NCBI GenBank assembly: GCA_050943475.1
Contig: JBMNPF010000007.1
Coordinates: 78,554 to 142,553, forward strand
Direction: 5' to 3'
DNA: 64,000 bases
DNA from: Metaruminococcus_A sp050943475
GTDB taxonomy: Bacteria > Bacillota > Clostridia > Oscillospirales > Ruminococcaceae
The notes beneath the pieces were generated by a model. It was given only the letters and a program-made list of their open reading frames with translations, searched no databases and had not been told where the DNA came from. Below, piece by piece: positions 8,605 to 16,790 of this stretch (the stretch's first letter is position 1; the number at the start of each line of letters is the position of its first letter). A program made the position numbers and the translations under genes.

Positions 8605-9891
8605 ATGAAACATGAATTTCAAATTGAAACCATTACCGGCCGTGAGATTTTGGATTCCCGCGGCAACCCGACCGTCAGTGCCGAGGTGCAGCTGAAAAAT
8701 GGGATTTCAGCGTCTGCAAGCGTGCCATCGGGCGCTTCGACTGGTATGTTTGAAGCATGCGAACTGCGCGACGGTGACCAGAAGCGTTACCAGGGCAAAG
8801 GAGTCCAGAATGCGGTCTCCCATGTCAACAACGAAATTGCCGGCGCCCTTGCCGGAAAGTGCGTGCTGGACCAGCAGGGGAACGACCAGATTATGCTCGA
8901 CCTTGACGGCACCGAAAACAAAAAAGCGCTTGGGGCAAACGCCATTCTTGCGGTGTCTCTTGCGGTGGCAAAGGCGGGCGCCAAAGCAGTTGGCCTGCCG
9001 CTGTACCGCTATCTCGGCGGTATTTCGGCGGATACCCTTCCGGTTCCGATGATGAATATCTTAAACGGCGGCGCGCATGCAAAAAACAACATTGATATCC
9101 AGGAATTTATGATTATGCCGGTTGGCGCGCCGAGCTTTGCCGAGGGACTGCGGATGTGCGCTGAGATTTTCCACGCACTCGGCAAAAACCTCGCCTCGAT
9201 GGGGCTTTCCACTTCGGTTGGCGACGAAGGCGGTTATGCGCCCAACCTGGAGACCGACGAGCAGGCCATTGCACTGCTAGTGGAGGCCATTACATCGGCC
9301 GGGTATCAGCCGATGACCGACGTCCGCATTGCTTTGGACGCCGCGGCGAGCGAGTGGTACAAAGACGGGCACTACTGTTTTCCCAAAAAGAACCGCAAGG
9401 TTACTCAGCAGGAGCTCATTGATTATTTTGCCGGTCTGTGCGAACGCTATCCCATCGTTTCCATGGAAGATCCGCTTGCCGAGGAGGATTTCACCGGCTT
9501 TGAGGAAATGACCAAACGGGTGGGCGCAAACGTCCAAATCGTTGGGGACGATCTTTTTGTCACCAACACCAAACGGCTTCAGAAGGGGATTGATTCCGGC
9601 GCAGCGAATGCAATTCTGATCAAACCCAATCAGATTGGTTCCCTCACCGAGACCATTGCCGCCGTCCGTCTGGCGCAGCGCAAAGGCTATAATGCCGTTA
9701 TCTCCCACCGCAGCGGTGAAACCGAGGATACCACCATTGCCGACATTGCGGTTGCGCTCAATGCCGGGCAGATTAAAACCGGCGCGCCCTCCAGAAGTGA
9801 ACGGGTTGCCAAATACAACCGCCTGCTTCAAATTGAGCAGGAGCTTGGTGCACAGGCGAAATACCCGGGAGTCAGCCCCTTCCAGCGCTAA
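8605..9891 (+). CDS. eno: Enolase
   Basis: This glycolytic enzyme converts 2-phosphoglycerate to PEP. At 428 residues it has the usual length. Visible features are the N-terminal REILDSRGNPT, the flexible SGASTG loop, the magnesium-binding SMEDPLAEEDF and GDDLFVTN segments, the catalytic IKPNQIGS lysine region and the C-terminal SHRSGETEDTTIADIAVA signature. A GGGGG ribosome binding site precedes the ATG. It stands alone rather than in the gap-pgk-tpi-pgm-eno cluster common in Firmicutes; gap lies 3.5 kb away in a separate unit. Confidence 0.97.
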   Translation: MKHEFQIETITGREILDSRGNPTVSAEVQLKNGISASASVPSGASTGMFEACELRDGDQKRYQGKGVQNAVSHVNNEIAGALAGKCVLDQQGNDQIMLDLDGTENKKALGANAILAVSLAVAKAGAKAVGLPLYRYLGGISADTLPVPMMNILNGGAHAKNNIDIQEFMIMPVGAPSFAEGLRMCAEIFHALGKNLASMGLSTSVGDEGGYAPNLETDEQAIALLVEAITSAGYQPMTDVRIALDAAASEWYKDGHYCFPKKNRKVTQQELIDYFAGLCERYPIVSMEDPLAEEDFTGFEEMTKRVGANVQIVGDDLFVTNTKRLQKGIDSGAANAILIKPNQIGSLTETIAAVRLAQRKGYNAVISHRSGETEDTTIADIAVALNAGQIKTGAPSRSERVAKYNRLLQIEQELGAQAKYPGVSPFQR

Positions 9892-10027
9892 GCAAATTTG
9901 CAAAGGGGCGTTGAGCCACAGGTAACTGTTATTTTCGGATATCGCTGCGGATATTTAAGGAGTAAAAACGGATTATAAACGCCGTGCCGGAAGTTGCCGG
10001 AATTGCTTTCCTTTTGTTTCGAAGCAC

Positions 10028-10064
10028 AAAAAAGCCGTTTCCCTTTTGGGGAAACGGCTTTTGC
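10028..10064. terminator. Bidirectional terminator between eno and pyrG
   Basis: A stem of about 12 bp (10031-10043 with 10048-10060) with a TTTT loop is flanked by A-rich and T-rich runs. It directly follows the pyrG stop on the minus strand and can serve eno from the other side. Confidence 0.85.
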
Positions 10065-10076
10065 TTTGAAGTTAGA

Positions 10077-11684
10077 TTATTTTGCCTGGTTTTCCAGTGA
10101 CGCACGGATGAAATCCGCAAACAGCGGATGCGGGCGGTTCGGCCGGGATTTGAATTCCGGATGGAACTGAACCCCAATGAACCACGGATGATCCGGCAGC
10201 TCCACAATTTCCACAAGACGTTCGTCCGGCGAAAGCCCGGAGAGAACCAATCCGGCAGCCTGCATGGTCTTGCGGTATTCATTGTTGAATTCATAACGAT
10301 GACGGTGGCGTTCATAAATCAAATCCGCGTTGTAAATGGCTTTGACGCGGGAACCCTCCGCCAGCTTGCAGGGGTAGAGGCCACGGCGCATGGTGCCGCC
10401 TTTTTCGGAAACTTCTTTCTGCTCCGGCATAATATCAATGACCGAATGAGCGCCGTTTTCATCAAACTCACCGGAGTTGGCGTCGGCATAGCCGACAACA
10501 CCGCGCGCGAATTCAACGACCGACATCTGCATGCCAAGGCAGATACCAAACAGCGGGATTTTATGCTCCCTTGCGTAACCGATGGTGCTGATCATTCCCT
10601 CAATACCACGCTCGCCGAAGCCACCCGGTACGATAACGCCGTCACAGCCTGCCAGCTTTTCTGCGACGTTTGAAGCATCAATTTCCTCAGAGCTGATCCA
10701 GCGGATGTCCACTTCCGCGTCGTTCGGAATGCCGCCGTGGCGGAGCGATTCTGCGACCGAGAGGTAGGCGTCCGGCAGCTCAACGTACTTACCAACCAAT
10801 CCAATGGTGACCTTTTTGGTCGCCGCTTTAACCTTTTCAACCATAGTGGTCCATTCGGCGTGATCCGGCTTGCGGTTTTCCAACCGGAGATGGTAGCAAA
10901 CAGCGTCGGCAATGCCCTCGTTTTCCAGCATGAGCGGAATTTCGTAAAGGCTGGGCGCCGTCAGGTTCTGGATGACGTCCTCTTTGCGGACGTTGCAGAA
11001 CAACGCAATTTTTTTCACCATATCCTCCGGCAGTTCCATTTCGGAACGGCAGATGATAAGGTTTGGCTGAATGCCGAGGGAGAGCAGCTCTTTGACCGAA
11101 TGCTGGGTCGGCTTGGACTTCAGTTCGTTGGAGCCGGAAATATAAGGAACAAGCGTTACATGAATGAAGATTGCGTTGTCGCGGCCAAGCTCGGTTGACA
11201 CCTGACGAATCGCTTCAAGAAACGGAAGGCTTTCAATATCACCGACCGTACCGCCGATTTCGGTGATGACAACGTCGGTTGCATCGTTTTTGCCCACACG
11301 GTAAATGCGGTCTTTAATTTCGTTTGTAATGTGCGGGATGACCTGAACGGTACCGCCCAGATAATCGCCACGGCGCTCCTTGTTGAGCACATTCCAGTAA
11401 ATTTGGCCGGTAGTGATGTCGGAATTCACCGAAAGGCTTTCGTCAATAAAACGCTCGTAGTGACCAAGATCCAGGTCGGTCTCAGCGCCGTCGTCCGTGA
11501 CAAAAACTTCCCCATGCTGGTATGGGCTCATAGTGCCCGGGTCCACGTTAATATACGGGTCAAACTTCTGCATGGTTACACGGTAGCCCCTGTCTTTGAG
11601 CAGGCGGCCAATCGAAGCGGCGGTAATACCCTTGCCCAGCCCCGACACAACACCTCCGGTTACAAATATGTACTTCACTGCCAT
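10077..11684 (-). CDS. pyrG: CTP synthase
   Basis: This enzyme aminates UTP to CTP using glutamine and ATP, the last step of de novo pyrimidine nucleotide synthesis. The 535 residues begin with the synthase domain (VTGGVVSGLGKG, then DPYINVDPGTMSPY). They end with a class I glutamine amidotransferase domain (GICLGMQ with the catalytic Cys, late HPEFKSRP with the catalytic His). The ATG at 11684 follows GGAGG and GGGAG; upstream in-frame codons do not match the family start. The 100-base leader contains a hairpin. Confidence 0.97.
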   Translation of the reverse strand: MAVKYIFVTGGVVSGLGKGITAASIGRLLKDRGYRVTMQKFDPYINVDPGTMSPYQHGEVFVTDDGAETDLDLGHYERFIDESLSVNSDITTGQIYWNVLNKERRGDYLGGTVQVIPHITNEIKDRIYRVGKNDATDVVITEIGGTVGDIESLPFLEAIRQVSTELGRDNAIFIHVTLVPYISGSNELKSKPTQHSVKELLSLGIQPNLIICRSEMELPEDMVKKIALFCNVRKEDVIQNLTAPSLYEIPLMLENEGIADAVCYHLRLENRKPDHAEWTTMVEKVKAATKKVTIGLVGKYVELPDAYLSVAESLRHGGIPNDAEVDIRWISSEEIDASNVAEKLAGCDGVIVPGGFGERGIEGMISTIGYAREHKIPLFGICLGMQMSVVEFARGVVGYADANSGEFDENGAHSVIDIMPEQKEVSEKGGTMRRGLYPCKLAEGSRVKAIYNADLIYERHRHRYEFNNEYRKTMQAAGLVLSGLSPDERLVEIVELPDHPWFIGVQFHPEFKSRPNRPHPLFADFIRASLENQAK

Positions 11685-11725
11685 ACTCCCAAAACCTCCA
11701 CTAAAATTTTGTCCCCACAATAAGA

Positions 11726-11752
11726 TAGGCTTGTCTGGCAAAGACGAGCCTA
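11726..11752 (-). promoter_or_regulatory. Hairpin in the pyrG leader
   Basis: An 11-bp stem with one mismatch (11726-11736 with 11742-11752) lies in the untranslated leader of pyrG. Firmicute pyrG genes are often attenuated at a leader terminator with reiterative G addition. Here no U-run follows the stem and no G-run is evident at the predicted start site, so the function is open. Confidence 0.4.
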
Positions 11753-11789
11753 AGGTCGCAGCTTAATTGCGGAAAACATGACTGTTTTT

Positions 11790-11818
11790 ATTTTACCTTT
11801 TTTTCGCCCGTAATTCAA
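11790..11818 (-). promoter_or_regulatory. Probable pyrG promoter
   Basis: Read on the minus strand, a -35 of TTGAAT (11818-11813) and a -10 of TAAAAT (11795-11790) lie 17 bases apart. The predicted start is near 11783. The remaining bases up to 11989 hold only A/T-rich sequence with no convincing terminator for the sensor gene. Confidence 0.55.
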
Positions 11819-11989
11819 CTGGAAATCATAACTTTTTTCATTCCGGAACCGAAAAATACAGGAAACGGCAAAACATCCTTTGCTTTTGAGAAACAAAAAG
11901 CCGGCCTTGCTTACGCAGAAATCCCCCACAGGGAAAGGTTAAAAAGGCACTTCAAATGAATTGAAAAAACGCGCCCGCTTGCAGTTTGC

Positions 11990-13144
11990 TTAAAACGGGG
12001 TGCTTTTGCCGATTTTCGCCAGAAAAATGTTTTCGGTGGAAAAGCGCTTGGTCAGGTAAGGGGAGGGCGGCACCGAAAGAGCCAACTCTTTGCTGGGATC
12101 GTCCTCAATGGGAATTCGCATGGAAAGGGTGGTTCCCTCGTAAGGCTCGCTTGTGATGATGCAGATACCGCCGTGCGCTTCCACCACTTCTCTAACAACG
12201 GTAAGCCCCAAGCCATTTCCTGTGTAAGAGTCAGATGCTTTCTGGGTATTGGTATAAAACGGGTCAAATACATAGGGGAGTTCTTCCGCCGGAATGCCCA
12301 CACCCTTGTCGCTGACAGTGATGACAAAGGACTCCCCCTGTTTCCGGAGCGAGAAGGTGATGACGTTGTTGAGGTCTGAAAAAACACAGCTGTTTTGAAT
12401 TGCATTGAGAATTGCGACGGTCAGCCTGCCGGCGTCAATTTGGGTGTAGATAGGCTCTTCTACAATGCTGCAGCGGAATTCAATATCGGAAGAGGAAAGC
12501 AGGCGCTGGATGTTGTCGGCCAATGTCAGACAGAACTTGTTGAGCAGCATGCGCTCTTTCTGCAAAGGCGCCCCCATGGTAAGCCCGTAATGCTCGCCAA
12601 TGTTGATGTTTGCGCGCATGATGCTGTAACAGCTGTAGGACAGGCTGTTCAGGTAAACAAGCTCCTCGTACATATCCTTCTCATAAAAGGTATTGGCCAG
12701 CACGCTGATGACGTTGAAAATACCGAATAACGCATTGCGGTAGGTCTGCGAGTTGATGGCGGAAAGGGCGTCAGCCGCCGAATTGAGCACAGGCGGTTTC
12801 TCTCTGAGGTGTGCAGACACCACGGCAACAAACCTGTCTCCGTCGCGCACCGGCTGAAAGGAGAGCTCCACCTGATGCGGGGGAGCGTATACAAAAGAGA
12901 TCCGGCAGCTTTCTCCTGCCAGAACCATCCGGGCAATGTCGTTAAAATCCACATGGGGAAATACGGTGCTCAGCCGTGCCGGGCGTTTATCCTCTGAAGA
13001 AAGGAGCTTTTCTGAAGCGGCGGCGTTCTCCCATAAGACGTTTAAGTGCCCATCGCAGACAAAAACAGGGCTGGGAGCGTCCTGATAAAGCGTCTTAATC
13101 AAAGTCAGCGTGTCCTGCTTCATGTTGGAATGATCGTTTATCAA
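11990..13144 (-). CDS. PAS-like/HATPase sensor protein with no obvious phospho-acceptor histidine
   Basis: This 384-residue cytosolic protein has no membrane segments. Residues 15-110 look like a PAS domain (APSPVFVCDGHLNVLWENAA). Residues 130-180 form a dimerisation-like helix pair. The C-terminal HATPase domain has an N box (NAIQNS), G1 (DKGVGIP), F box (FDPFYTN) and G2 (GNGLGLTVV). Where histidine kinases carry H-E-x-R-N-P, this protein reads QTYRNA, so no histidine is present. It may be an atypical kinase, a Spo0B-like or anti-sigma-like ATPase, or use another residue. No response regulator is adjacent. The likely start is TTG at 13144 with GAGG ten bases upstream; the ATG at 13123 lacks a binding site. 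Confidence 0.72.
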   Translation of the reverse strand: MINDHSNMKQDTLTLIKTLYQDAPSPVFVCDGHLNVLWENAAASEKLLSSEDKRPARLSTVFPHVDFNDIARMVLAGESCRISFVYAPPHQVELSFQPVRDGDRFVAVVSAHLREKPPVLNSAADALSAINSQTYRNALFGIFNVISVLANTFYEKDMYEELVYLNSLSYSCYSIMRANINIGEHYGLTMGAPLQKERMLLNKFCLTLADNIQRLLSSSDIEFRCSIVEEPIYTQIDAGRLTVAILNAIQNSCVFSDLNNVITFSLRKQGESFVITVSDKGVGIPAEELPYVFDPFYTNTQKASDSYTGNGLGLTVVREVVEAHGGICIITSEPYEGTTLSMRIPIEDDPSKELALSVPPSPYLTKRFSTENIFLAKIGKSTPF

Positions 13145-13181
13145 AATTAAGATACCTCGTTGCTTAACAATATATGTTACT

Positions 13182-13210
13182 ATTATATCGAATCGGGTCG
13201 AACATGTAAA
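13182..13210 (-). promoter_or_regulatory. Sigma-A promoter of the PAS/HATPase gene
   Basis: On the minus strand TTTACA (13210-13205) and a perfect TATAAT (13187-13182) are separated by 17 bases. The start site would be near 13175, giving a leader of about 30 bases to the TTG start at 13144. Confidence 0.75.
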
Positions 13211-13313
13211 CTTAAAAATTGCGTTTTGAAGCTGCTCGGTCCACTTTCAATAAGTTTTATGGAAAAAGTTGCATATCCCACCAAAAAAATTCATAGATTT
13301 GTGAAGTTGCCCC

Positions 13314-13342
13314 TTGAAAAGCAGCGGAATTTTTGATAAAAT
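13314..13342 (+). promoter_or_regulatory. Sigma-A promoter of gap
   Basis: TTGAAA (13314-13319) and TAAAAT (13337-13342) are separated by 17 bases, about 30 bases upstream of the gap start. Confidence 0.7.
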
Positions 13343-13372
13343 AATATCAAAACATATTGGAGGTTACTGAAT

Positions 13373-14386
13373 ATGGCTATTAAAGTTGGTATTAATGGTT
13401 TCGGCAGAATCGGCCGCCTCGTTTTCCGTGCTGCTGTTAGCCAGCCGGACGTTTATGAGGTTGTTGGCATTAACGATCCGTTCATCGATGTTGATTACAT
13501 GGTATACATGACCAAGTATGACACTATGCATGGCCAGTTTGACGGCACCGTTGAAGTAAAAGACGGCAAGTTCACCGTCAACGGCAAATCCATTGAAGTT
13601 TACGCTTGCATGGATCCGAAAGAGATTCCGTGGAAAGACTGCGGCGCTGAGTACGTTGTAGAGTCCACCGGCGTTTTCACCACCATGGACAAGGCTGCTG
13701 CTCACTTTGAGGGCGGCGCAAAGAAGGTTGTTATTTCCGCTCCTTCCAAAGATGCTCCGATGTTCGTTATGGGTGTTAACAACGACAAATACACCCCTGA
13801 CATGAACATTGTTTCCAACGCATCCTGCACCACCAACTGCCTGGCTCCGCTTGCAAAAGTTATCAACGATAACTTCGGCATTGTCGACGGCCTCATGACC
13901 ACCGTTCACTCCACCACCGCTACCCAGAAGACCGTTGACGGTCCTTCCAAGAAAGACTGGAGAGGCGGACGTGCTGCTGCCGGCAACATCATTCCTTCTT
14001 CCACCGGCGCTGCAAAAGCGGTTGGCAAGGTTATTCCGGAACTCAACGGCAAACTGACCGGTATGGCGTTCCGCGTTCCTACTCTGGACGTTTCTGTTGT
14101 TGACCTCACCGTCAACCTCGCAAAAGCTGCTTCTTATGAAGAGATCTGCGCTGCTGTCAAAGCTGCTTCTGAGGGCCCGATGAAAGGCATTCTCGGCTAC
14201 ACCGAAGATGCTGTTGTTTCTTCTGACTTCCTTACCGATGCCAGAACCTCCATCTTTGACGCAACCGCTGGTATTGCCCTGACCGACAAATTTGTCAAAC
14301 TCGTTTCCTGGTATGACAACGAGTGGGGTTATTCCAACAAAGTGTTGATGCTCATCAAACACATGTACAGCGTTGACCACAAATAA
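13373..14386 (+). CDS. gap: Glyceraldehyde-3-phosphate dehydrogenase, type I
   Basis: This NAD-dependent glycolytic enzyme oxidises glyceraldehyde-3-phosphate to 1,3-bisphosphoglycerate. The 337 residues show the NAD-binding start (KVGINGFGRIGRLVFR), the active-site motif SNASCTTNCLAP with the catalytic Cys, and the C-terminal WYDNEWGYSNKV. The gene has its own promoter, a GGAGG site before the ATG and a strong terminator, so it is monocistronic. Codon use is strongly biased, fitting very high expression. Confidence 0.98.
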   Translation: MAIKVGINGFGRIGRLVFRAAVSQPDVYEVVGINDPFIDVDYMVYMTKYDTMHGQFDGTVEVKDGKFTVNGKSIEVYACMDPKEIPWKDCGAEYVVESTGVFTTMDKAAAHFEGGAKKVVISAPSKDAPMFVMGVNNDKYTPDMNIVSNASCTTNCLAPLAKVINDNFGIVDGLMTTVHSTTATQKTVDGPSKKDWRGGRAAAGNIIPSSTGAAKAVGKVIPELNGKLTGMAFRVPTLDVSVVDLTVNLAKAASYEEICAAVKAASEGPMKGILGYTEDAVVSSDFLTDARTSIFDATAGIALTDKFVKLVSWYDNEWGYSNKVLMLIKHMYSVDHK

Positions 14387-14401
14387 GTTTTTGAGAAACT
14401 G

Positions 14402-14434
14402 AAAAAGAGAGCGGGGTTTCCGCTCTCTTTTTGT
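14402..14434 (+). terminator. Terminator after gap
   Basis: A GC-rich stem with flanking A-run and T-run (about 14402-14432) directly follows the gap stop codon. Confidence 0.85.
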
Positions 14435-14495
14435 TTTCGGCAATTCATTAAAATCATGGGCTTAATCCCCATTCTGACTTGTAAAGGAATCTCCT

Positions 14496-15272
14496 ATGAC
14501 AACCGAAGAAATTTACCAAATTGCCATGCAGCAGTCAGCGATTGAACTTGGCTGCAAAACGGAAGATTTTTTTCAAAATGAGAACAAGCTGGTTTCTTCT
14601 GTTTGTTCCAATAAGGCAAGAAGTTATTTGCAGCTTCCATTTTCCTGCCAGATTGTTTCCTATGGATCAAATGCAGTAGCATCTGTCTCCCCCAATGTAA
14701 GTAAGGATGTCAAATGGTATATTGACCATTATAAAGTCCCGGGTTGTTTTGAAACGCCAAATATCAACCTGCTTGCACAAAAACTGGCACCATATGGGCT
14801 TTCACTTTGCTTTATGGCGGAGTATTTTTTGCCGGATGTGCAAGCGCTTCATCCGCTTCGTTGTGACTATGAAATAAGGAAACTGTTGCCGGAGGATTTT
14901 TCAGAGCTTTATACGCCTGAATGGAGCAATGCGCTTTCTCCTGCGCGCCCGCAATGTAACGTGCTTGGAATGGGAGCTTACCATAACGGCAGATTGATTG
15001 GTCTGGCTGCATGCACAGCGGATTGTGAGCAAATGTGGCAGATTGGCATTGACGTGCTCCCGTTTTACCGCCGGCAGGGAATTGCATCTGCACTGACAAG
15101 TCGCTTGGCCTTAGAAATATTAGCTTTGGAAAAAGTGCCGTTTTATTGTACTGCGTGGTCAAATCTTTTTTCTGTTCGCAATGCAATTAAAAGCGGGTTC
15201 CGCCCCGCATGGGTTGAGCTTACAGCAAAAGACCAGGCGTTTGTTGAACGGCTGAACAGTACCCGGAAATAG
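14496..15272 (+). CDS. GNAT family N-acetyltransferase
   Basis: This 258-residue protein has a poorly conserved N-terminal half (about 1-130) and a C-terminal GNAT domain. The acetyl-CoA binding motif is VLPFYRRQGIASALTSRLA, followed by the SVRNAIKSGFRPAW segment typical of motif B. Two-part proteins like this are common in Clostridia, and the substrate is unknown. It lies between the gap terminator and a bidirectional terminator, so it is transcribed alone. Base composition is more A/T-rich than that of its neighbours, which may indicate acquisition. Confidence 0.8.
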   Translation: MTTEEIYQIAMQQSAIELGCKTEDFFQNENKLVSSVCSNKARSYLQLPFSCQIVSYGSNAVASVSPNVSKDVKWYIDHYKVPGCFETPNINLLAQKLAPYGLSLCFMAEYFLPDVQALHPLRCDYEIRKLLPEDFSELYTPEWSNALSPARPQCNVLGMGAYHNGRLIGLAACTADCEQMWQIGIDVLPFYRRQGIASALTSRLALEILALEKVPFYCTAWSNLFSVRNAIKSGFRPAWVELTAKDQAFVERLNSTRK

Positions 15273-15335
15273 TTTTAAATATGTTTTAAGCATTGTATTT
15301 GCTGGACGCGTAAAATTCAAATGGCTTTGCAAGGG

Positions 15336-15366
15336 AAAGGGCCGGGAATTTTCCCAGCCCTTTTTG
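15336..15366. terminator. Bidirectional terminator between the GNAT gene and the small protein gene
   Basis: The stem 15336-15346 with 15353-15363 has one mismatch. An A-run lies on the left and a T-run on the right, so it can serve both convergent genes. Confidence 0.8.
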
Positions 15367-15367
15367 G

Positions 15368-15544
15368 TTACTTCATCATGTAGGCAACGTTTTCCATCAC
15401 GTTCCCAATGGTTTTCATGGCTTTGCCGGCGCTTTTTTTCATGATTTTGCCTCTGCTTTTCTTGGCCTTCATGACATAGGCGGCTGTGCCGACCGCCGCA
15501 CCGATTGCTACACCTTTGCCCACTGCGCTGATAAATTGGTTCAT
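15368..15544 (-). CDS. 58-residue small hydrophobic/basic protein
   Basis: The reading frame starts with ATG at 15544 behind a good GGAGGG site and ends in TAA against a terminator. The first 25 residues are a hydrophobic, glycine/alanine-rich segment (ISAVGKGVAIGAAVGTAAYVM). The remainder is a Lys/Met-rich amphipathic tail. I do not recognise the family. The shape suggests a small membrane-associated protein, loosely like YtxH-type stress proteins. A toxin peptide is possible, but nothing beyond size and charge supports it. Confidence 0.7.
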   Translation of the reverse strand: MNQFISAVGKGVAIGAAVGTAAYVMKAKKSRGKIMKKSAGKAMKTIGNVMENVAYMMK

Positions 15545-15645
15545 CGGAATCCCTCCTGCGATTATGATTCAATTTGATTTTGTTTTTGCAGTTTTATTGT
15601 TGCCTGTCTCGCCAGAAAGATTCCTGTGATTCTTTGCCAATCCGT

Positions 15646-15674
15646 ATTATAAGCGGCTTCTTTTTGTAAAGTAA
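15646..15674 (-). promoter_or_regulatory. Probable promoter of the 58-residue protein gene
   Basis: On the minus strand TTACTT (15674-15669) and TATAAT (15651-15646) are spaced by 17 bases. The leader would be about 95 bases. Confidence 0.55.
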
Positions 15675-16036
15675 GTCTGTGTTTTAATATCATTTAAAAT
15701 TTTAGCTCGGACAAGAAATTTTAATTTTTAAAAATTTTAAAAAAAGCAACCGCTTTGAATTGAATTCGCTTTGTAAATGACCGCAGACAGCGGCCGTGCG
15801 AGACAACGTAAATATCCGAGGTATTATGGGTTGCAAAATTATTTTATGCATTTTAAAACGCTAAAACCTTAAATGATAAAACGGTGGCCATAAAGCTTTT
15901 TTTAATCATTGGATCACAATAATTGTTTATACGGCTTTGATGCATGCATGGCAGCTGATTTTTCCAGTCTCTGGACAGGAAATTTTTACCGGATAAACAC
16001 GTTGCTTGAAATTTATTTACAATGGAGGACGGAACA
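15675..16036. other. A/T-rich intergenic stretch, nothing assigned
   Basis: This 360-base stretch lies between divergent genes. It is rich in A and T runs and has no convincing reading frame, terminator or RNA fold. A promoter for the downstream Imm5-like gene must lie here, but I see no clear -35/-10 pair. Confidence 0.4.
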
Positions 16037-16537
16037 ATGGATATGAACCAATTTTCACTGGCAAAACATGACCCGGAAATACTGGAGCTGCTGGCAACCA
16101 CCGCACACAAGGTTGCCGCACAATGGGCGCTGGATTGCCTGAACCGCGTGCTCCCTGTTTTTGAAGAAAAATACCCGGATGAAAAAATCCCCGCGCATGC
16201 GGTTCAAATTTTGAAGGACTGGATGAACGATAAAATATCCATGTGGGAAGCGCGAAAGTATTGCTGGACAGTGCTGAAGCTCGCAAGGGAATTGGAGCCG
16301 CAGGACAAGGCTAGCTGTCAGATTGTCCGCGCGGCAAGCCACTGCCTGGCCACCTGTCACGTGCCCACCCATTCGGAGGGGACGGCAATGTATGCCATAT
16401 CTGCCATACAACATTTGAACCGGGAAAACAACAAAGAGGATACAATCGCGCGGATGGAAAGCGAAAGGCAGTGGCAGGTGAAACGTCTGCTGGAACTCCG
16501 GGAGAAATCAGCCCCAAATGCACCGGTACACCCTTAA
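16037..16537 (+). CDS. Imm5-like putative immunity protein
   Basis: This 166-residue alpha-helical protein resembles the Imm5 family of predicted immunity proteins. The family-like region runs over residues 55-120: a DW..(D/G)(K/E)IS..EARK segment, then ARELE, then a conserved His/Ala-rich segment (ASHCLATCHVPTHSEGTAMYA). Imm5 members were assigned from polymorphic toxin loci, and many occur alone with unknown function. No toxin gene is adjacent here. The ATG at 16037 is chosen over ATG 16022 because GGAGG lies 8 bases before it. Confidence 0.7.
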   Translation: MDMNQFSLAKHDPEILELLATTAHKVAAQWALDCLNRVLPVFEEKYPDEKIPAHAVQILKDWMNDKISMWEARKYCWTVLKLARELEPQDKASCQIVRAASHCLATCHVPTHSEGTAMYAISAIQHLNRENNKEDTIARMESERQWQVKRLLELREKSAPNAPVHP

Positions 16538-16621
16538 GGATGGAGAATCTTTTATCTACGTTTTGCACAAGAACGCCCTGTGGAAAGTGCTTGATTTTAT
16601 GGGTATTGGCTGTTTGTGAAT

Positions 16622-16639
16622 CGTGTAACTTTTTACACG
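16622..16639. repeat. 7-bp perfect hairpin after the Imm5-like gene
   Basis: CGTGTAA (16622-16628) pairs with TTACACG (16633-16639) across a 4-base loop. The following sequence is only weakly T-rich, so it is at best a weak terminator. Confidence 0.4.
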
Positions 16640-16658
16640 CCTGTTTCCACCGGAAAAA

Positions 16659-16687
16659 TTGCCAAATCGGCAAAAAAATACTATAAT
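16659..16687 (+). promoter_or_regulatory. Upstream promoter (P1) of the B6 kinase operon
   Basis: TTGCCA (16659-16664) and TATAAT (16682-16687) are spaced by 17 bases. It lies about 80 bases upstream of a second consensus promoter, giving a tandem arrangement. Confidence 0.6.
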
Positions 16688-16740
16688 AGTTCTGGTTAAT
16701 TCGTAAAAAACGAGGCGGACCGTTTCGCAGTTTTTCCTTT

Positions 16741-16769
16741 TTGCAGTTCGCTGTTTCTTTTCTTATAAT
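16741..16769 (+). promoter_or_regulatory. Downstream promoter (P2) of the B6 kinase operon
   Basis: TTGCAG (16741-16746) and TATAAT (16764-16769) are spaced by 17 bases. The start would be near 16776, so the leader is only about 15 bases and begins close to the GGAGG site. Confidence 0.65.
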
Positions 16770-16790
16770 AAATACAGATGGAGGAAATCA

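Noticed and set aside
13314..14434. Larger glycolytic operon around gap or eno
   Set aside because: gap and eno each have their own signals, and no pgk, tpi or pgm gene is adjacent.
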